NCBI GenBank assembly: GCA_029851415.1
Contig: CM056742.1
Coordinates: forward strand, 152,959,121 to 153,023,120
Length of the DNA: 64,000 bases
Reading direction: 5' to 3'
DNA from: Eretmocerus hayati
Lineage: Eukaryota; Arthropoda; Insecta; Hymenoptera; Aphelinidae
Shown: one piece after another, positions 32,466 through 45,246 of the stretch
Layout of the letters: every line of letters begins with the position of its first letter
Position numbering within the stretch: the first letter of the stretch is position 1
Translations under genes and position numbers: made by a program
Notes under the pieces: model-generated
The model's input: only the letters and a program-made list of their open reading frames with translations
What the model was told of the DNA's origin: nothing
The model's database searches: none

Positions 32466-33165
32466 ACCAGTGATTGAATTTTTTCATTCCACTTTTCCAC
32501 ACGGATTTTGTTCAATACAAGCAAATACTTCAAGAAAATGTGTCCTACAAAGTGATATATAGCGCCAGGAAGGCGCACAACATGGAGACGGAAAGGGCAA
32601 AAAATTCTGTACGCCGTTTTGAAAACCCGTTTCTGTAGATTTGAGTTTTCGGCTACTGTTGCACATGTGATTGGGTGTATTTGGGTATCTGGAAATCAAC
32701 TTCATTGGTTAGAAAGGCTCAATAGACGATCGGGGACTTTGCCGACCTAATTTGTTGAGCGAGCAATTTCGGTGCAAACCCGTCTTCAAAGTGTCGGATA
32801 GCAGTGTGCGAGCTGAGGGCTCAATTTTGACCTTCAAAGTGGTGAATTATGTTGTTTAGAGCATTACAAATTGAAGTGCATAGCTACATATAGGGATTTT
32901 TAACTCCGCATATGCGTCGTGATGAATTCAAAAGTCCAAGTTGGGTTTACTACAGGGGACGGAATGGACATTTGGACCCTTTATCAGGCACTACAAGATG
33001 CAGGAACATTAGGATCGTCTCAAAAACTATTAACATAGTTGCGCACCAATAAAATACACCCCAGAAAATAATTTTAAAATGCTTTCCAAGTCGTAGAAAC
33101 TTGAGGGAGCTTGGAACACAGAAAATCTCACTTTTAGCGAAATCACTCATATACCTGATCTGATG
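32466..33165 (-). repeat. Interspersed repeat family, copy C (inverted)
   Basis: This is the reverse-strand counterpart of about 28200-28880 of copy B, including GCGCACCAATA, AACCCAACTTGGACTTTTGA (as its complement), ATCGGGGACTTTGCCGACCT (complement) and GAAAACACGTTT-like parts. Divergence is about 20-25 percent by eye. Confidence 0.8.
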
Positions 33166-33169
33166 CATC

Positions 33170-36100
33170 TCACTAGGTTTATTTCTCTTCCCGATCCGTT
33201 GCAACCTCGGTTGCAACGTATTCGCAGTTTTCCGAGTTCTCACAATATCCTTTCGTTATTCGCTTTTTGAGATGACGCGACGCTTGACTGGCGCCTCGTT
33301 TGACTTGAAAATTACTAGAATTCATCAGGAAGATTGGCGCATCCTGAGAAACTTTGCTCTTGATGTCGTTTATCGAGGTTTTGACGCGTTGAAAGGTGAT
33401 GAGCTGTAATTCAAGTGTGTGAAGTGGAGGTTTCCATACATTCCATCTCTATCAAAGTTCGATTTCACTCGATGATGAATAAACTCCTCCAAATTGCGTC
33501 AAATGCCGATGAGTTTTCTTTTTGAATTTCTGAAATTCGATAGGAAAAATTGATTGGCAAAATTTACCAACAAATTTTTATGAATAACCAGTTAAGTTTT
33601 CTTGATAAAAATTTTCTTCATAATTCTCATGCACGGACTCTGTGAAACATATTTTACATATTTGTAACCATAAAATGACGAAGAATGATCCAAAGAAACT
33701 GAATCAGGAGTTGGTCTAGAAATTCACTATAGTACCAGCAACGAATATAAACCTGTAGTACCAGATTGGAATGAATGGAAAATTTTAAGATGTCTATACC
33801 CGATTATTCCTCAAATCATTGGAATCAAAAGGAAACTTACCGATTGTACAAGCTTATTTATAAAAAAGAAAAATATACTCTGCAAAATTCACGTTGAGGC
33901 TACGCTCAGTGTTCAACAAACCATAGCAAATTGGAAAAAGAAATTCGTTGTACTTGTGTATATTACGAGAGTGTGGACTCTGGCGCCACGCCACAAGCCG
34001 GTCAGACACGAGAATCGCAAGTTGAGATCTTTCTGAAAGCGGAACTCATATATTTACGGCGGCTACACCCACATATACGTATGTACACATAAGTCTTATA
34101 TGCACACTTGCAATGCACATTATTTCCAAAGCAAAGGAGGTTCGAGAAGCATTGGCAAACTTTCGCCACGCGCAAAGTGCAATTAATCTTTCGCAATTAA
34201 GTAAGAGCCGCGGATTGGAGGCGCCAAATTCATCCAATACAAAAAATTTAACGAAGGAAAAATCGTTTTAGCGTAACGATTACTTGCTACCGATAGCCAT
34301 ATTCTCACCCACACAAAAATCATACCACTTAAATTATATTATTAGCTTCATATGAACCTTCTGCAAAAGTTATATCCATTGTTTTCATTATCTTTTGCAG
34401 CTGGTATACGTCGTTGAAAGCTCAGTGTACACTAACCTATACTATAGTATATATGTCAGAGACGCGGGAGTTACAAAATTTGCAAGGTTTACAGAGTTAG
34501 CGAGTTCGAGGTTGTATAATTGATGCGAGTTCGGCAGAATTTTTTTTTTCTTTTTTTTTTTTCGTCTGAGAAAGAACGCGTGCAAGCAGGGCCCATAAGC
34601 TTGTGAGTTTGTCTCACTTACGTAAGGGTGAAAATGTATCGGCGTGGCGCGAAATTCAGTGTATATATCCGTTGTTGTGCAGCTGTACATACATACGTAC
34701 ACTATACAGTATGTAATGAGTGCACTGATTGCACGCAGCTGGACGGTTGTCGTTAAAGGAGTGAGAAAATTGATTCTTATTGCAATTTCTTGTTTGCGAC
34801 GCGCGCGAGAGAGTCGATGTATGTATGTATACAGAAAATTGATTGACACGTGTGGAGATACATACTTGAGGAAGTGCAATGAGATTGATAATAATTCATG
34901 AAGAGTGATGCAACGACTCTGTTGATATAATGATTCAAACGCTGAAATTATAGAAGGGAAATAATTATTTTCTAATGGAGTTATTTGGAATGCATTTTTC
35001 TCACGCTTGCAATAGCTGAAATTGATTCTGTTTCAGATTTTTTTTTCCATAGCTTCTATTAACACAAGTACATGTTCTTTGAAATGTTACGTCCGTATGA
35101 GATCACTGTCATTTTTGAACAAAATTGAATTCTCGTTTCATCAAAAGGACATTTTAACGTAATGTTAATTCCAAGGCGATTACATACGAGCGTATCACCT
35201 TGGAGAAGCTTTTGAAAACCGAAAACGTAAATACGTACATTATTTTTAAGCATTATAATTCGAATATGCAACACACTTTGATTGACCAGTTGAATCGACA
35301 TGAATACCTTGTCACGATGATCATGAAAGCTTCTAAGGAATTTGATAAAGTGTTATCATCAATATGGTATTGAAAAATATGTCCTTAACTAAAATCTCAC
35401 CTAATCGATGAAAAATTTAGGGCACTTGAGCATTTAATTATCATAATGGTATTATAAAAATATATCGTGAATTCTTCTGCATTCTTGCAATCTTGTATTA
35501 TACTCTGCAAGTTTTATCGATCACCAGCCAACACGATTCAAATTAAAAAAGTCCCTTGTAAAAGTTGATCTGAGTCAACAAAGTCAAAGAAATTTATAGG
35601 ACAAATCATCGGGTTTTTCTTAGCCTCGCGACTTTATACTTTGTATTTTGGAAATTCCATCATTCTTCAGATTGAATGACTCAATAATTGACCCAGCAAG
35701 TAATCTCCAAAAGATTTTTCTATTTTTCAAGAAACTTAATCATGCTAACTACCAAATGCAATCACATTCAAATCAATAATACTCATTGCGCCTTCCGGAA
35801 ATATCCATCATATATCGGTAGTTTCGCGGAAACTTCGATATTTGGGGGTCGATAATGTGCCAACCCCAATTCGCATTTCCGAAAATTCTAAGATGTATTT
35901 TTCGACTATCTGAAACATATAAGGTATGAACAAACTTGCACAAGAATGTAAATTTTCCGACTGATCAGTACCATAAGGATAACATGGAGAAACGCGGTAG
36001 CGTCACACGGACCTGACATTTTGACACTAAAATTGATCTCACGGCCAGACGGTTTGAGCGACAGCTTTAGGGTTTTGGAATTTTGATTGGATGATTAGAT

Positions 36101-36590
36101 ACTTCAAAAACGTGACTAGGACCTCTGTAGTCTTACGATTAAGGGTCTCACACTTGCGCACGAAACTGACCAAAAAATTTATCAAAACCAGATTTTCGCG
36201 GGAAGGAGCTCCGCAAAGTGTGAAATTCAATTTTTTTCGAAATTCTGAGGCATGGAAAAGTTGCGCTTGACGATCTTCTTTAGGAATTAATTAGCACGGG
36301 AAGGCCTGGAATGAGGCAAATTCATTTTTATCGAGGAAATCTGAGGGGGTAAAATTTTAGGTAAAATTGTGCCACAAAATTCACGTGCTCAACGCACACA
36401 CAAAAAGTGGTCTTTGGGCTCTCATACAGTAATGGGATTTGGTGCTCAATGCCATCAAATTTGATGAGTTTGCCTGCCTGAAACCCGAGCGAGCCTGTCG
36501 GTGGTGCTATACACTCACAAAGGTCGAAAAAATGAAAAACCACAGCACACAGACTTGACATTTTGACCCCTTTTTCAATGATAATTTTTT
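33170..36590. other. Unannotated host sequence
   Basis: No supported gene. A long T-run (34538-34561) and AT-rich sequence are present. Confidence 0.4.
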
Positions 36591-36593
36591 TGG

Positions 36594-36959
36594 ATGGCCC
36601 TGGATCGCCAAACTGACAATTGCGCCAAAAAGAACACCAAAAAATACGTCGAAAATGATTTGTACGAATTTTTTCCCAATCGTTTTAAGAGCTCGTACAA
36701 GCAGGCACACATTATTTCAAAGTTTCCACGGAACTACCCATATGAGAATACACACTACCATAATAGGATCATGGATGATCATAGTATTACACAGTTTATT
36801 CTATTTTTTAAAGAATGTTTAGATCCCGTGCAAAAAATTTCAATAGGAAGTTCTCAATTTTTTGCAAGCTCGGAACTCATACACAAAACATCGTTGTATA
36901 ATTTATCAGAGGATGATCCTCCGTGCATCAAATTAAATTATTCAAAAAATAGCCTATAA
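36594..36959 (+). CDS. Possible protein of 121 residues, unknown
   Basis: An ATG-started frame of hydrophilic composition (many Asn, Tyr, His, Lys) ends at TAA 36957-36959. No domain, signal peptide or membrane segment is visible. Length is a little above what chance gives at this base composition, and there is no TATA box or splice evidence. Confidence 0.2.
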   Translation: MALDRQTDNCAKKNTKKYVENDLYEFFPNRFKSSYKQAHIISKFPRNYPYENTHYHNRIMDDHSITQFILFFKECLDPVQKISIGSSQFFASSELIHKTSLYNLSEDDPPCIKLNYSKNSL

Positions 36960-37282
36960 CCAAAAAGGAATGATCTACCTAATGAAAAACAATGAATATC
37001 TGATATGATAATATCGTATATTATGAATTTCCATGTAGTCACTTCCGCGATTCTAACTCGTGCAAAACCTCATCCTTGATCGCTTTAATACAAAAATCCA
37101 CAAACAATATATCCATAGACTATATAAGCCTTCCAGCACCTCCTCTATACCGTGTAGCGTATGATTTAGAGAAAGCATCGAGCATTCAAAAGGCGCGAGT
37201 TGTATACAGCACTGCAGAATCTCGTTGTATGTACTTGTGCCTTCAACTCTTTTACTTACAATACAGTGTTCTCTCGCAGGGA

Positions 37283-37722
37283 TATAAAAGGCTACTGAGA
37301 AAAGTATAGCTGCAACAAAACTAAAAGAAAAGAAAAAATACAAAAAAAATAAAGGTATAGCGGTGTATTGATGCCCTTATAAATAAACATTCAGAAGGAG
37401 TGAAAAAAATATGCTCGTGGTGAAGTAGAGCCCTATACTTATCAGAGAGGGCCGATCGTGATGTTGATTCTTCACAAGGTTGGGCAAGATTGTGCCAACA
37501 GCAGTGTTGTTGTATTCTTAGTCGCAAGTCTGAGTTTCGTGACCACTTGAGGTTGTAAAGTGTGAATAAGGGCAAGACGCGAGTGTGAGGTGTGGATAAA
37601 ACGCCTCCACACACCATATCACGCTCGACCTCTAAATCCTGTTTGGCTGAAAAACCATCATGTCCTGCAAAAAGAAAATCGACGCCAAGATATGGAACGA
37701 GTGGAGCGAGTACTCCCACATG
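37283..37722 (+). CDS. TATA promoter, 5' leader and first coding exon of a host gene
   Basis: TATAAAA lies at 37283-37289. The leader runs to ATG 37660. The exon 37660-37722 codes for 21 residues opening MSCKKKIDAKIWNEWSEY and ends at a consensus donor (ATG|GTGAGT, phase 0). Box, distance, start codon and donor are mutually consistent. The next exon is not certain. An open stretch at 40507-40701 begins after an AG in phase 0 and could be joined. A minus-strand frame across 37321-37719 is considered a shadow. Confidence 0.45.
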
Positions 37723-38537
37723 GTGAGTTTCGTTTGTTTGTTCTCATTTGGGTTTGTATCAAAGATGCAAATGAGACCCTTGCATGAATAGGCAAGTGAG
37801 AAATTTTTTGAAAAAATCTTCTACGGCGGGGTACAATTGAAAATCCAAGAAATTTCTGAAAATTAAAGTATTTTTGAGAGCAAGAATGCCATTTTCAAAG
37901 AGATTTTTGTCTCTTACTCTAGAATAATCACAAAATTTGACACTCACCCGTAAAATATGTGTAATAATATGGATTTTGCATACTCGTAATAACTGCGATC
38001 CTTGCCTTCGTTTCCGGTAAGAAAATATCACTCTCAACGATCTCCAACTTTAATTTATACACCTTTGTATCAAAAAATCGACTCTTTTCACCGCGTTATT
38101 TTAATGGAATACATATTGGGCCCTGGTCGATGTCAAACTCTTATTCCTAGCTTCTCAATTTTCTAGTCCAGCATGAATTTTCCCGTGCCTATTGGAAACT
38201 TTTTGGTCCAGTACAAAATCATTTTTGATATCATGCTCATTGATTTAAAAGATCAGTTCAAAATTTTGGTCGTCACAGGTCAAAAGAGGTTTAGTAAGTG
38301 AAGTTTTCACGGTTTCACGCGACCCATGACCCATCTCGTTTATTCGTAATATCCACAATTAATCCGGGCTCGCAGTGCTGAAGATCACGGAATCGCAAAC
38401 AAATTCGTAGAAGTGCGGAAAAATCTAGTCGCTAGAAAATCAAAATCCAAAACCGATTTATTCATTCATTCCATCAAAACAAATTTGTTTGTGTAGTGTG
38501 GATAGCATTATTGATCTAGTAAATCTCAATAATAATT

Positions 38538-39458
38538 GAGAGGGTGGGTGGAAAAAGGGCGTAACTGCAAAACGGTCATTTTGAGAAAATCAATAAATAC
38601 TTGATAGAAACCGCTAGAGACATAATTGGACGAGTTGAGCTGACTTATTTCGAAGAACATAGCATTCTCGAAATAACCCAACCCGAGCCGGGGGATGAAA
38701 TCTGATTTTGAGCTTTCTTCAGCAATTTAAAAAATGCAATTACGCCCTTTTCCCGAATACAGGGTCAAATTTCGGTCTTTCTTCCTCGCAAAAAAAGGAA
38801 TTGAATCTCATGATCAAAACCAATCATCTCCCAATTCTTTGAGAAAGTCCCTGGGCATGTTTTGAAAGATATCTGATAGCTTAGGAGGTGGTTCGATTCA
38901 TGCTCCACGGTTCTATAGACACGAAAAGCTTCCATCAGTCTTGTGAAAATGACGAGGAATTTTTTTCACTTAGGAAGGCTAAAAAAACTCAATTTGAAGG
39001 TAAAACAACATGTTTTCATCGTTGTATTAGGTGGAAAAGCGTTTCCAGGCTCTGGAGAATTTTCATAGAATTGTTCCTCGGTAATTAGGCCCTTTTTCCA
39101 GATCCGCCCTCACTTACGCTCTGTTACAAAGTAATTACGCCCTTTTAAATCTTTTCAGTCAGGTACTTAAGCCGTTTTTCCAAATCTTGTTGGGCTGAGC
39201 AAAAAATTAAGCCCTGCTTTTGAAATATTATCACAGCAGTTACGCCCTTTCAACATTCTATCATTGCACTTACGCCCTTTTATCGTGCAGATGAAAGGGC
39301 GTAATGGCGGTTACGCCCTTTTATCTGACAGACGGTTTTTGGGGTCTTACGAGAAATGGATTTCGGGGGGTGGTAGATCTTGGTATATCGGCTCAAAAAA
39401 AGCGACGTTCGGAAAAAGGGCATAATGGCGGTTACGCCCTTTTTCCACCCACCCCCTC
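38538..39458. mobile_element. Non-autonomous inverted-repeat element, 921 bp, filled with a TTACGCCCTTT motif
   Basis: The ends GAGAGGGTGGGTGGAAAAAG (left) and its inverse at the right agree over 31 bp with two mismatches. Both ends are bordered by AATT, which may be a 4-bp target duplication or part of the repeat. Inside, TTACGCCCTTT or its complement (or close variants) occurs about ten times, clustered at 39089-39450 and at both termini. There is no coding frame. It is likely a MITE-like element whose terminal motif has been copied internally. Confidence 0.75.
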
Positions 39459-39464
39459 AATTGA

Positions 39465-40390
39465 AGATGTGGAAAGTTTTGACAGTTTCGTGTAAAAATG
39501 TAGGAAATGCTGTTTAACTTGATTGATCGTTTTATCTGTGCCCGTCTGTGACTCACAATATTGTCGATCCGACAGAGAAATCAGGTTTCCTGATTAAACT
39601 TGCAAGCATCAACAATTGCATCAAACTTTTTTTTGGCAGAAAAGGGAGGGGGAGGGTGAGTGCGTGAGCTCGATATATTATCTTGCACTGAATAAAAGAC
39701 ATGGCATCGATTCGAATATTGTTGGGGACTTTGATTCGTTCGATTGAAATTGTCATCAATCATTTTTGTATGCCTCCCCGGATTCAGTGCGTCTATCGCC
39801 AAGATTGACGTTTGTATAAGTTGCACATACACGTTGATGCCAAGATAGTGAAAAAAATTGGCAAAAATAGAACATTGAAGGCCTGAATTGACGTTACTCA
39901 GATCCTATCAAATCGTTTTTCAGATAAGTATTGAATGAACACATAACTTTCGCGGTCATCATTTTTCTTCATCTAAACTATCATCAAACTATATATAAAT
40001 TTTTGTCCTTTCGCATATCTCATAGAGATACCGTAATCCGCAAAATTTTATTTTCTCTGGATTTTCCAAAGCAAAAATTATATCAACACCGTGTAGGTAA
40101 TTGTTGTGGCAACAAGACAAGGCGTGAATAAGTAGTGTACTGCAAACCAAGCACAAATCTCTCTCTCTTACTACTATTACCTGCGTAAGTCTAAAATTGT
40201 ATAATTTCAAAGACCACCGCCATACTCTACCGTCACCGTAACAGCCACCAATATATAAGTAACGTCAACTCAAACCACCTCTTGATCTTGCTCTCTCACG
40301 TCAGTCCTCGTATTTTTCTCCAAGTCTTGTTAAAACACAGAAAACAGCCTCAATATTGCGTAAGCTTGAAAATTTTTTCCCACGAGCCTC
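39465..40390. other. Unannotated host sequence
   Basis: Nothing supported beyond short frames. Confidence 0.4.
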
Positions 40391-40394
40391 GATC

Positions 40395-40449
40395 AAACCA
40401 TGTTATATACATGGTTTTTCCTATATATACATTGGTTTGTATATATAGG
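40395..40449. repeat. Two adjacent perfect hairpins
   Basis: Hairpin 1 pairs AAACCATG (40395-40402) with CATGGTTT (40410-40417) around 7 bases. Hairpin 2 pairs CCTATATATACA (40420-40431) with TGTATATATAGG (40438-40449) around TTGGTT. Confidence 0.8.
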
Positions 40450-40461
40450 TATCACTCAAAC

Positions 40462-40701
40462 TGACCGTATCAAACACCAATATTATACACTTATATTGCA
40501 CGTGTCAAAAAGATTCATGAACAGGTTGAAAATCAAAGTGAAGAGAAGAAAAAGAAGAAAAGGAAGATGAGTTGGATGAGATGCAAGAAGAATCATAATA
40601 TGCAGCAGCAGCAGCAGCAACAACACGTCCCTTGCGGCTTTTTAAAAGTCACGGATGATCAGAGAGTATATTATCGTGATATAATATACGAAAAGGGTTA
40701 A
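40462..40701 (+). CDS. Small open frame with a Lys-rich stretch and polyGln, possible exon
   Basis: After a TGA the frame stays open to TAA 40699-40701. It holds a Lys-rich patch, an internal ATG at 40567, a run of seven Gln (CAG repeat) and a tail ending VYYRDIIYEKG. An AG at 40519-40520 would give a phase-0 acceptor that matches the donor at 37722. No transcript evidence is possible here. Confidence 0.3.
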
Positions 40702-42812
40702 GGGACTCTCGCGGATGAGGCGCCAGGATTATTTTAACTCTCTCGATGACCCCCGCGATGCGAATCAGCTGACGTTATATGTATACTTTGAGGAGATCTT
40801 ACTTTGAAGAGCTTTATATGTATACTGTTGTGGCTCCTCGAGAGCACGGAAATGATTGCAAGGCCTGATGATGTGTTACATGTGAAATGGCCGGCTTATA
40901 TTTTATAAAGGGCCTCGATGAAAAAGAGAGAGAGAGAGAAAGGTCAATGAGCTGTGTGATGTGAGCATCTCTTACTCAGATTGAGTAAAACTCGACGATT
41001 TTAAGGATCGTGTATGGCTTCTTGTTAATATTAGGGTTTCGTGAGTCAAAAGTACATGAGTGAGATATAAAGTTCAGTGGTTAACGCATTATGTAGGAGC
41101 ATCCAATTTTTTCAACGAGCTACCCCAAATATGTATTATCAAAAAATTTGGTTCAACTCGAAACTGGAATAAACCTGGTCGTCGATCACAAGTTTACAAT
41201 TTCACATATGATGGAGTCATTGCATTTCTGCCAATGTGAACTTAATTCACAATCAAAGTCATCCCAAATCGATTGGGGCAGAAAAAATTGTGAAAAATAT
41301 AATTTTATTTTTCAAAAAACGAGGCATGAGGAGATTTAATCTATTCAATTTCCCTCAATGTCCACTTATATTCAGGATAATTCCGAAGCTTTCGTGAAAT
41401 TCTATGCTCCTTGCATATAGATGCTCTTTCTGACGGACAATGTGAAAAAACGATTATCCATCTCTTATTTTTGCTTACTTACTCTCGAATTCGCTTCAAA
41501 ATTTGAAATGAGTAAAATTGGTGATTATTCGAATGGAAAACTGTCGGAAAGAGGAATATTCGAGGGAATATTAAGATCAGAATTAATCCAATTTTGAGTG
41601 ATATTTAATCCCAGGTATTCAAAATTTCGGAGATCCAAAAGTTTGAGATAGAAAATTCGAAACGATACGAATTTATATACTGATAAGAATTCAAAGTCCG
41701 TTAGATATAACTTTTGCATTTCCGTTGAGTTTTTGAATTTTGGATGTATCAATTCCGAAATGATAAGGAGCCACGTGATTGAACTCTCGTAAACTATATA
41801 TTCATTCAAATTTTTAATATATTTAATCATTATTCTTCATAATTTATTATAATAGTCATGCTTGGAATCAAAGGAGTTTTATTAAAATATCAATAATCTA
41901 TACGGATGATAACAATCTATCGGATTGCAGGAAGCGTCAATTTGCTCTCGAACTCCAAATGATTTACTGCATACTTACACTCTACAGATTAATGTTTTTT
42001 CAAATAAATCATCGGTAACAATGAGTCACAAATACCTCTTTCTTTCATAATACTCAAATATAATGAGATGACCTAAGCCTCTCCAGCAGATTGCGCCTTA
42101 TCTATTATCGTTATCGTTCTCAACGCGTCCAGCTTATTCACATAAGAGTACAAAAATATTCATACTGCCAGCTTTAAAATATTCTTTTCTTATTTTCAAT
42201 CAATTTTCACGTTAGACATAAGGATTACTCATTTTGGCGACTATACTATCGAGAAATAATGCTATCGCTTTGAAGTATAATCCTTCTGCATGTGTTGAAA
42301 TTTATTGATATCAAAATATACCTATTACAAAGCTCATTTCTCATGGTTACATCAGTTTGGTAACATCGTATTATTCTCTGATCCATAAACGATCATCTAC
42401 CCGGAGGCTTCTTCAAAAACGTATCCGATTGAACTCAAGCAACCCCCCAACCTTTTATACAATCGACATTTAACATCAGCCTTGGCACTTCATCCGAGAC
42501 TTCATCACTTTCAACCCATCGCATTTATATTATACAAAAATATTAAAAATATGCACGTGAAAATGTGGGTGTTGCTTCACTTAATAATACTTCGTCCGGC
42601 TTCTCTCCTTCTGCTTTTCGCCTTTGCCCACCCTTTACACCGCCGTTTTTTGGGCTTATTGCACTAAAATAATTACATCCGATAGGTATATGCACACGCG
42701 TCAAATCGATGAGGCGTCCCGATTGTATTATACCTTCCAACCCTCTTCCAAAATGTTGTACTTTACCCACGATATGCCCTTGTAGATATACCTTTACCTA
42801 CAGATATGTGCA
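40702..42812. other. Unannotated host sequence
   Basis: A GA microsatellite (40924-40940) and AT-rich sequence. No gene supported. Confidence 0.4.
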
Positions 42813-42955
42813 TAAGAGTGCGGCCACATGAGCTCGTCTGCAAGCTCGCTCGGAACGGTATGGCGGATGTTTTGATTTGAATTGTGAGCAGTGATACAGT
42901 TTGCGAGATCAGTACAGTGCAAATACTCTTGAAATTTACTTTTGTACATGGAAAA

Positions 42956-44439
42956 ATGCCGATTCGACTGACTAGTCAAAAATTGAAGAGACTTATTTGG
43001 GTTCTTGCGATCCGGGAGAGTCGGAGGTTATATTGGGAAGAAGGAAATCCTGAAAGAATGGCGAGGTTAAGTTTCTTGTTGAGAGAACTCCGAAGAAGAG
43101 AAGATAAACCAAAAAGGATTTGGGTGACTGAAGCTTTTTGTGTACAGGAGAGAGCTGCACATGGTGCTAGTGATGGTTACATTGAAATAATACGACGAAC
43201 TGATCCAGGTCGTTATTTCAATTTTTTGAGAATGAGTCCAGAAGTTTTCGACTTGCTCTTCTCTATAGTAGAACCTGCCATCACCAAACAGAGAGCTGTG
43301 AGAGAACCAATTCCTGCCAAAGGTCGCCTCGAAATCACTCTGAGATACTTAGCTACAGGAGATAACTACGAAACTCTTGCAGCTTTATTTAGAGTTAGTC
43401 CTCAAGCAATTTCAGTGATAGTGAATGAAGTCAGATCAGCTATTTGGTCTTGTTTGAAACCATTGGTTTTTGAAGACCCTGATGAAGAATTTTGGTTGGC
43501 GAGAGCAGATGAATTTGCCTGGGAATGGGATTATGAACATTGTGTTGGAGCAATTGACAGTAAACTAGTCCTTATACAGGTAAGAAAGTAATTACTATCA
43601 ATTGTGATGAATATTATTCTACATTCAGCCTGTAATCTTGATGATATATTGTGAAGCTTCCTTAAATGTTCCAGCTATTCATTTTCAATGTATTAGTATT
43701 AATATTTGAACATTCTTGCATGATCAGATAATGATATACGCTCATTTTTCCCACACAGGCTCCCCCACATAGTGGTTCACTTATGTTTGACTACAAGGGC
43801 CACCACAGTGTCCACCTGCTTGCTGTAGTAGATGCATACCAGAGGTTTAGTCTGGTTGATGTAGGTGCTGCAGGAAGGCAAAGTGATGGTGGAGTCCTTC
43901 GAAACAGTGTTCTGGGTGAGCGCCTATTGAATCATGAGATGAACTTGCCTCCAGCTGCTCCTTTGGTGGAAGGAGGACCAGAGCTGATCTATTGCTTTGT
44001 AGGGGATGAGGCATTTGGAATGAGTGACTTCATGATGAGGCCATACCCTAGATGTAGAGGTCTGAATTTAAGGCAGAGAGTGTTTGATTATAGGCTTTCA
44101 AGACCTCGAAGGATAGCTGAATCTGGATTTGGTACTCTTGTACAGACTTGGCGAGTGTTTAGATCACCCATGGACACATCACTAGAAGTAGGTATTCAAG
44201 TCATTCATGCTTGCACCTGTCTGCACAACTTTCTCATAGATAATGAAGAAAGTAGGTTTAGAAGGCCAAGAAGGGCAGAAGACAGGATCCAAAATCATAT
44301 CTATCAGTATGAGCCAGAAAATGAAGAAGTGCCTCGAATGGGCACTCTCGAAAGAATGAGGTATGACTTTTCCATGCACTTCGTTGGAGAAGGTGCCATA
44401 GATTGTCAGTGGGAAAAAGCTGTGAATGCAAACTTCTAG
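42956..44439 (+). CDS. Harbinger (HARBI1-like) DDE transposase, two exons, 434 residues
   Basis: Exons 42956-43579 and 43759-44439 join in phase 0 through a 179-bp intron (CAG|GTAAGA ... CACACAG). The start at 42956 is the first in-frame ATG. It encodes the nuclease that cuts and pastes the element. Visible family motifs are a helix-turn-helix-like region near residues 120-160 (LEITLRYLATGDNYETLAALF), GAIDSK with the first catalytic Asp at the end of exon 1, VVDAYQRFSLVDVG with the second Asp, a GDEAF segment, and RRIAESGFG with the catalytic Glu. The usual GKHV after the first Asp reads SKLV. No stop or frameshift interrupts it. Confidence 0.92.
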
Positions 44440-45246
44440 ATCAATAAAGTGTAATCGTGTCGTGTCACTTGAATCCATTGTACTCACTTTATATGATTTA
44501 TTTTGATGACCCTTATCCTATGAATATTGTCCCTGATATGGTTATCACCCTTCTTCAAACTAATCCTGGAATGCCCTCTACTTCTCAGCCTATTTGAAAC
44601 TATATAGTCTCAAGTCAAATTGAAAAGTAAAGTGCAATATATATGACCATGTGTGGATTCACCTTTAATAGAAGCACTAGGAGGAATCATGTATATATAA
44701 TAATAAATTCATCATCTACACAAGAAATTTTATTGTACCAGCAAATGCACTCTCACAGCTGGTCTTACATCAGTTCAATGTTCTCTTTAATGCTAATTAG
44801 AGTAATGAATACTTCCATGTATTGTGAACAACGATAAACATCTTGGATTATCAAAAGTTTCCCCTACAGTACTAAATAAATTAGTATCACTTGGATTGGC
44901 AGGTACATCAGTGTCCTCTATTCTAATAAGACTGCAGAAAACCTGACTCGATTCTTCATTCTACAAATTTGAAAATGTTGTGAATCTTCATGATTGTTGA
45001 AAAGTATCGACCACAAGGGTATGATTCTTCCTGCCTTACTCCTTATTCTTTGAATTAATGGCATTACTTTCTATCACCATACTCAGCATAACACCTCCAC
45101 TGAAGTTGGAGGAGTGACATTTCAAATCCGAGAACTTTAAAATCATGTCAGGCATCTCTGCAGTGAATCGTATCCTCCAAGACTAGAAGTTTTCTTACCC
45201 AATTTGCTACTCATTACACTAAATTTCATAGGACTGATAAAAGACT
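44440..45246. other. Spacer between convergent Harbinger genes
   Basis: It holds AATAAA signals for the transposase at about 44443 and no further coding sequence. Confidence 0.5.

Noticed and set aside
37321..37719. Minus-strand frame of 132 codons
   Set aside because: It overlaps the better supported plus-strand promoter, leader and first exon, and ends in low-complexity Phe from an A-run.
42884..42955. GTG at 42884 as the Harbinger transposase start
   Set aside because: Animal nuclear genes start at AUG; the first in-frame ATG is 42956.
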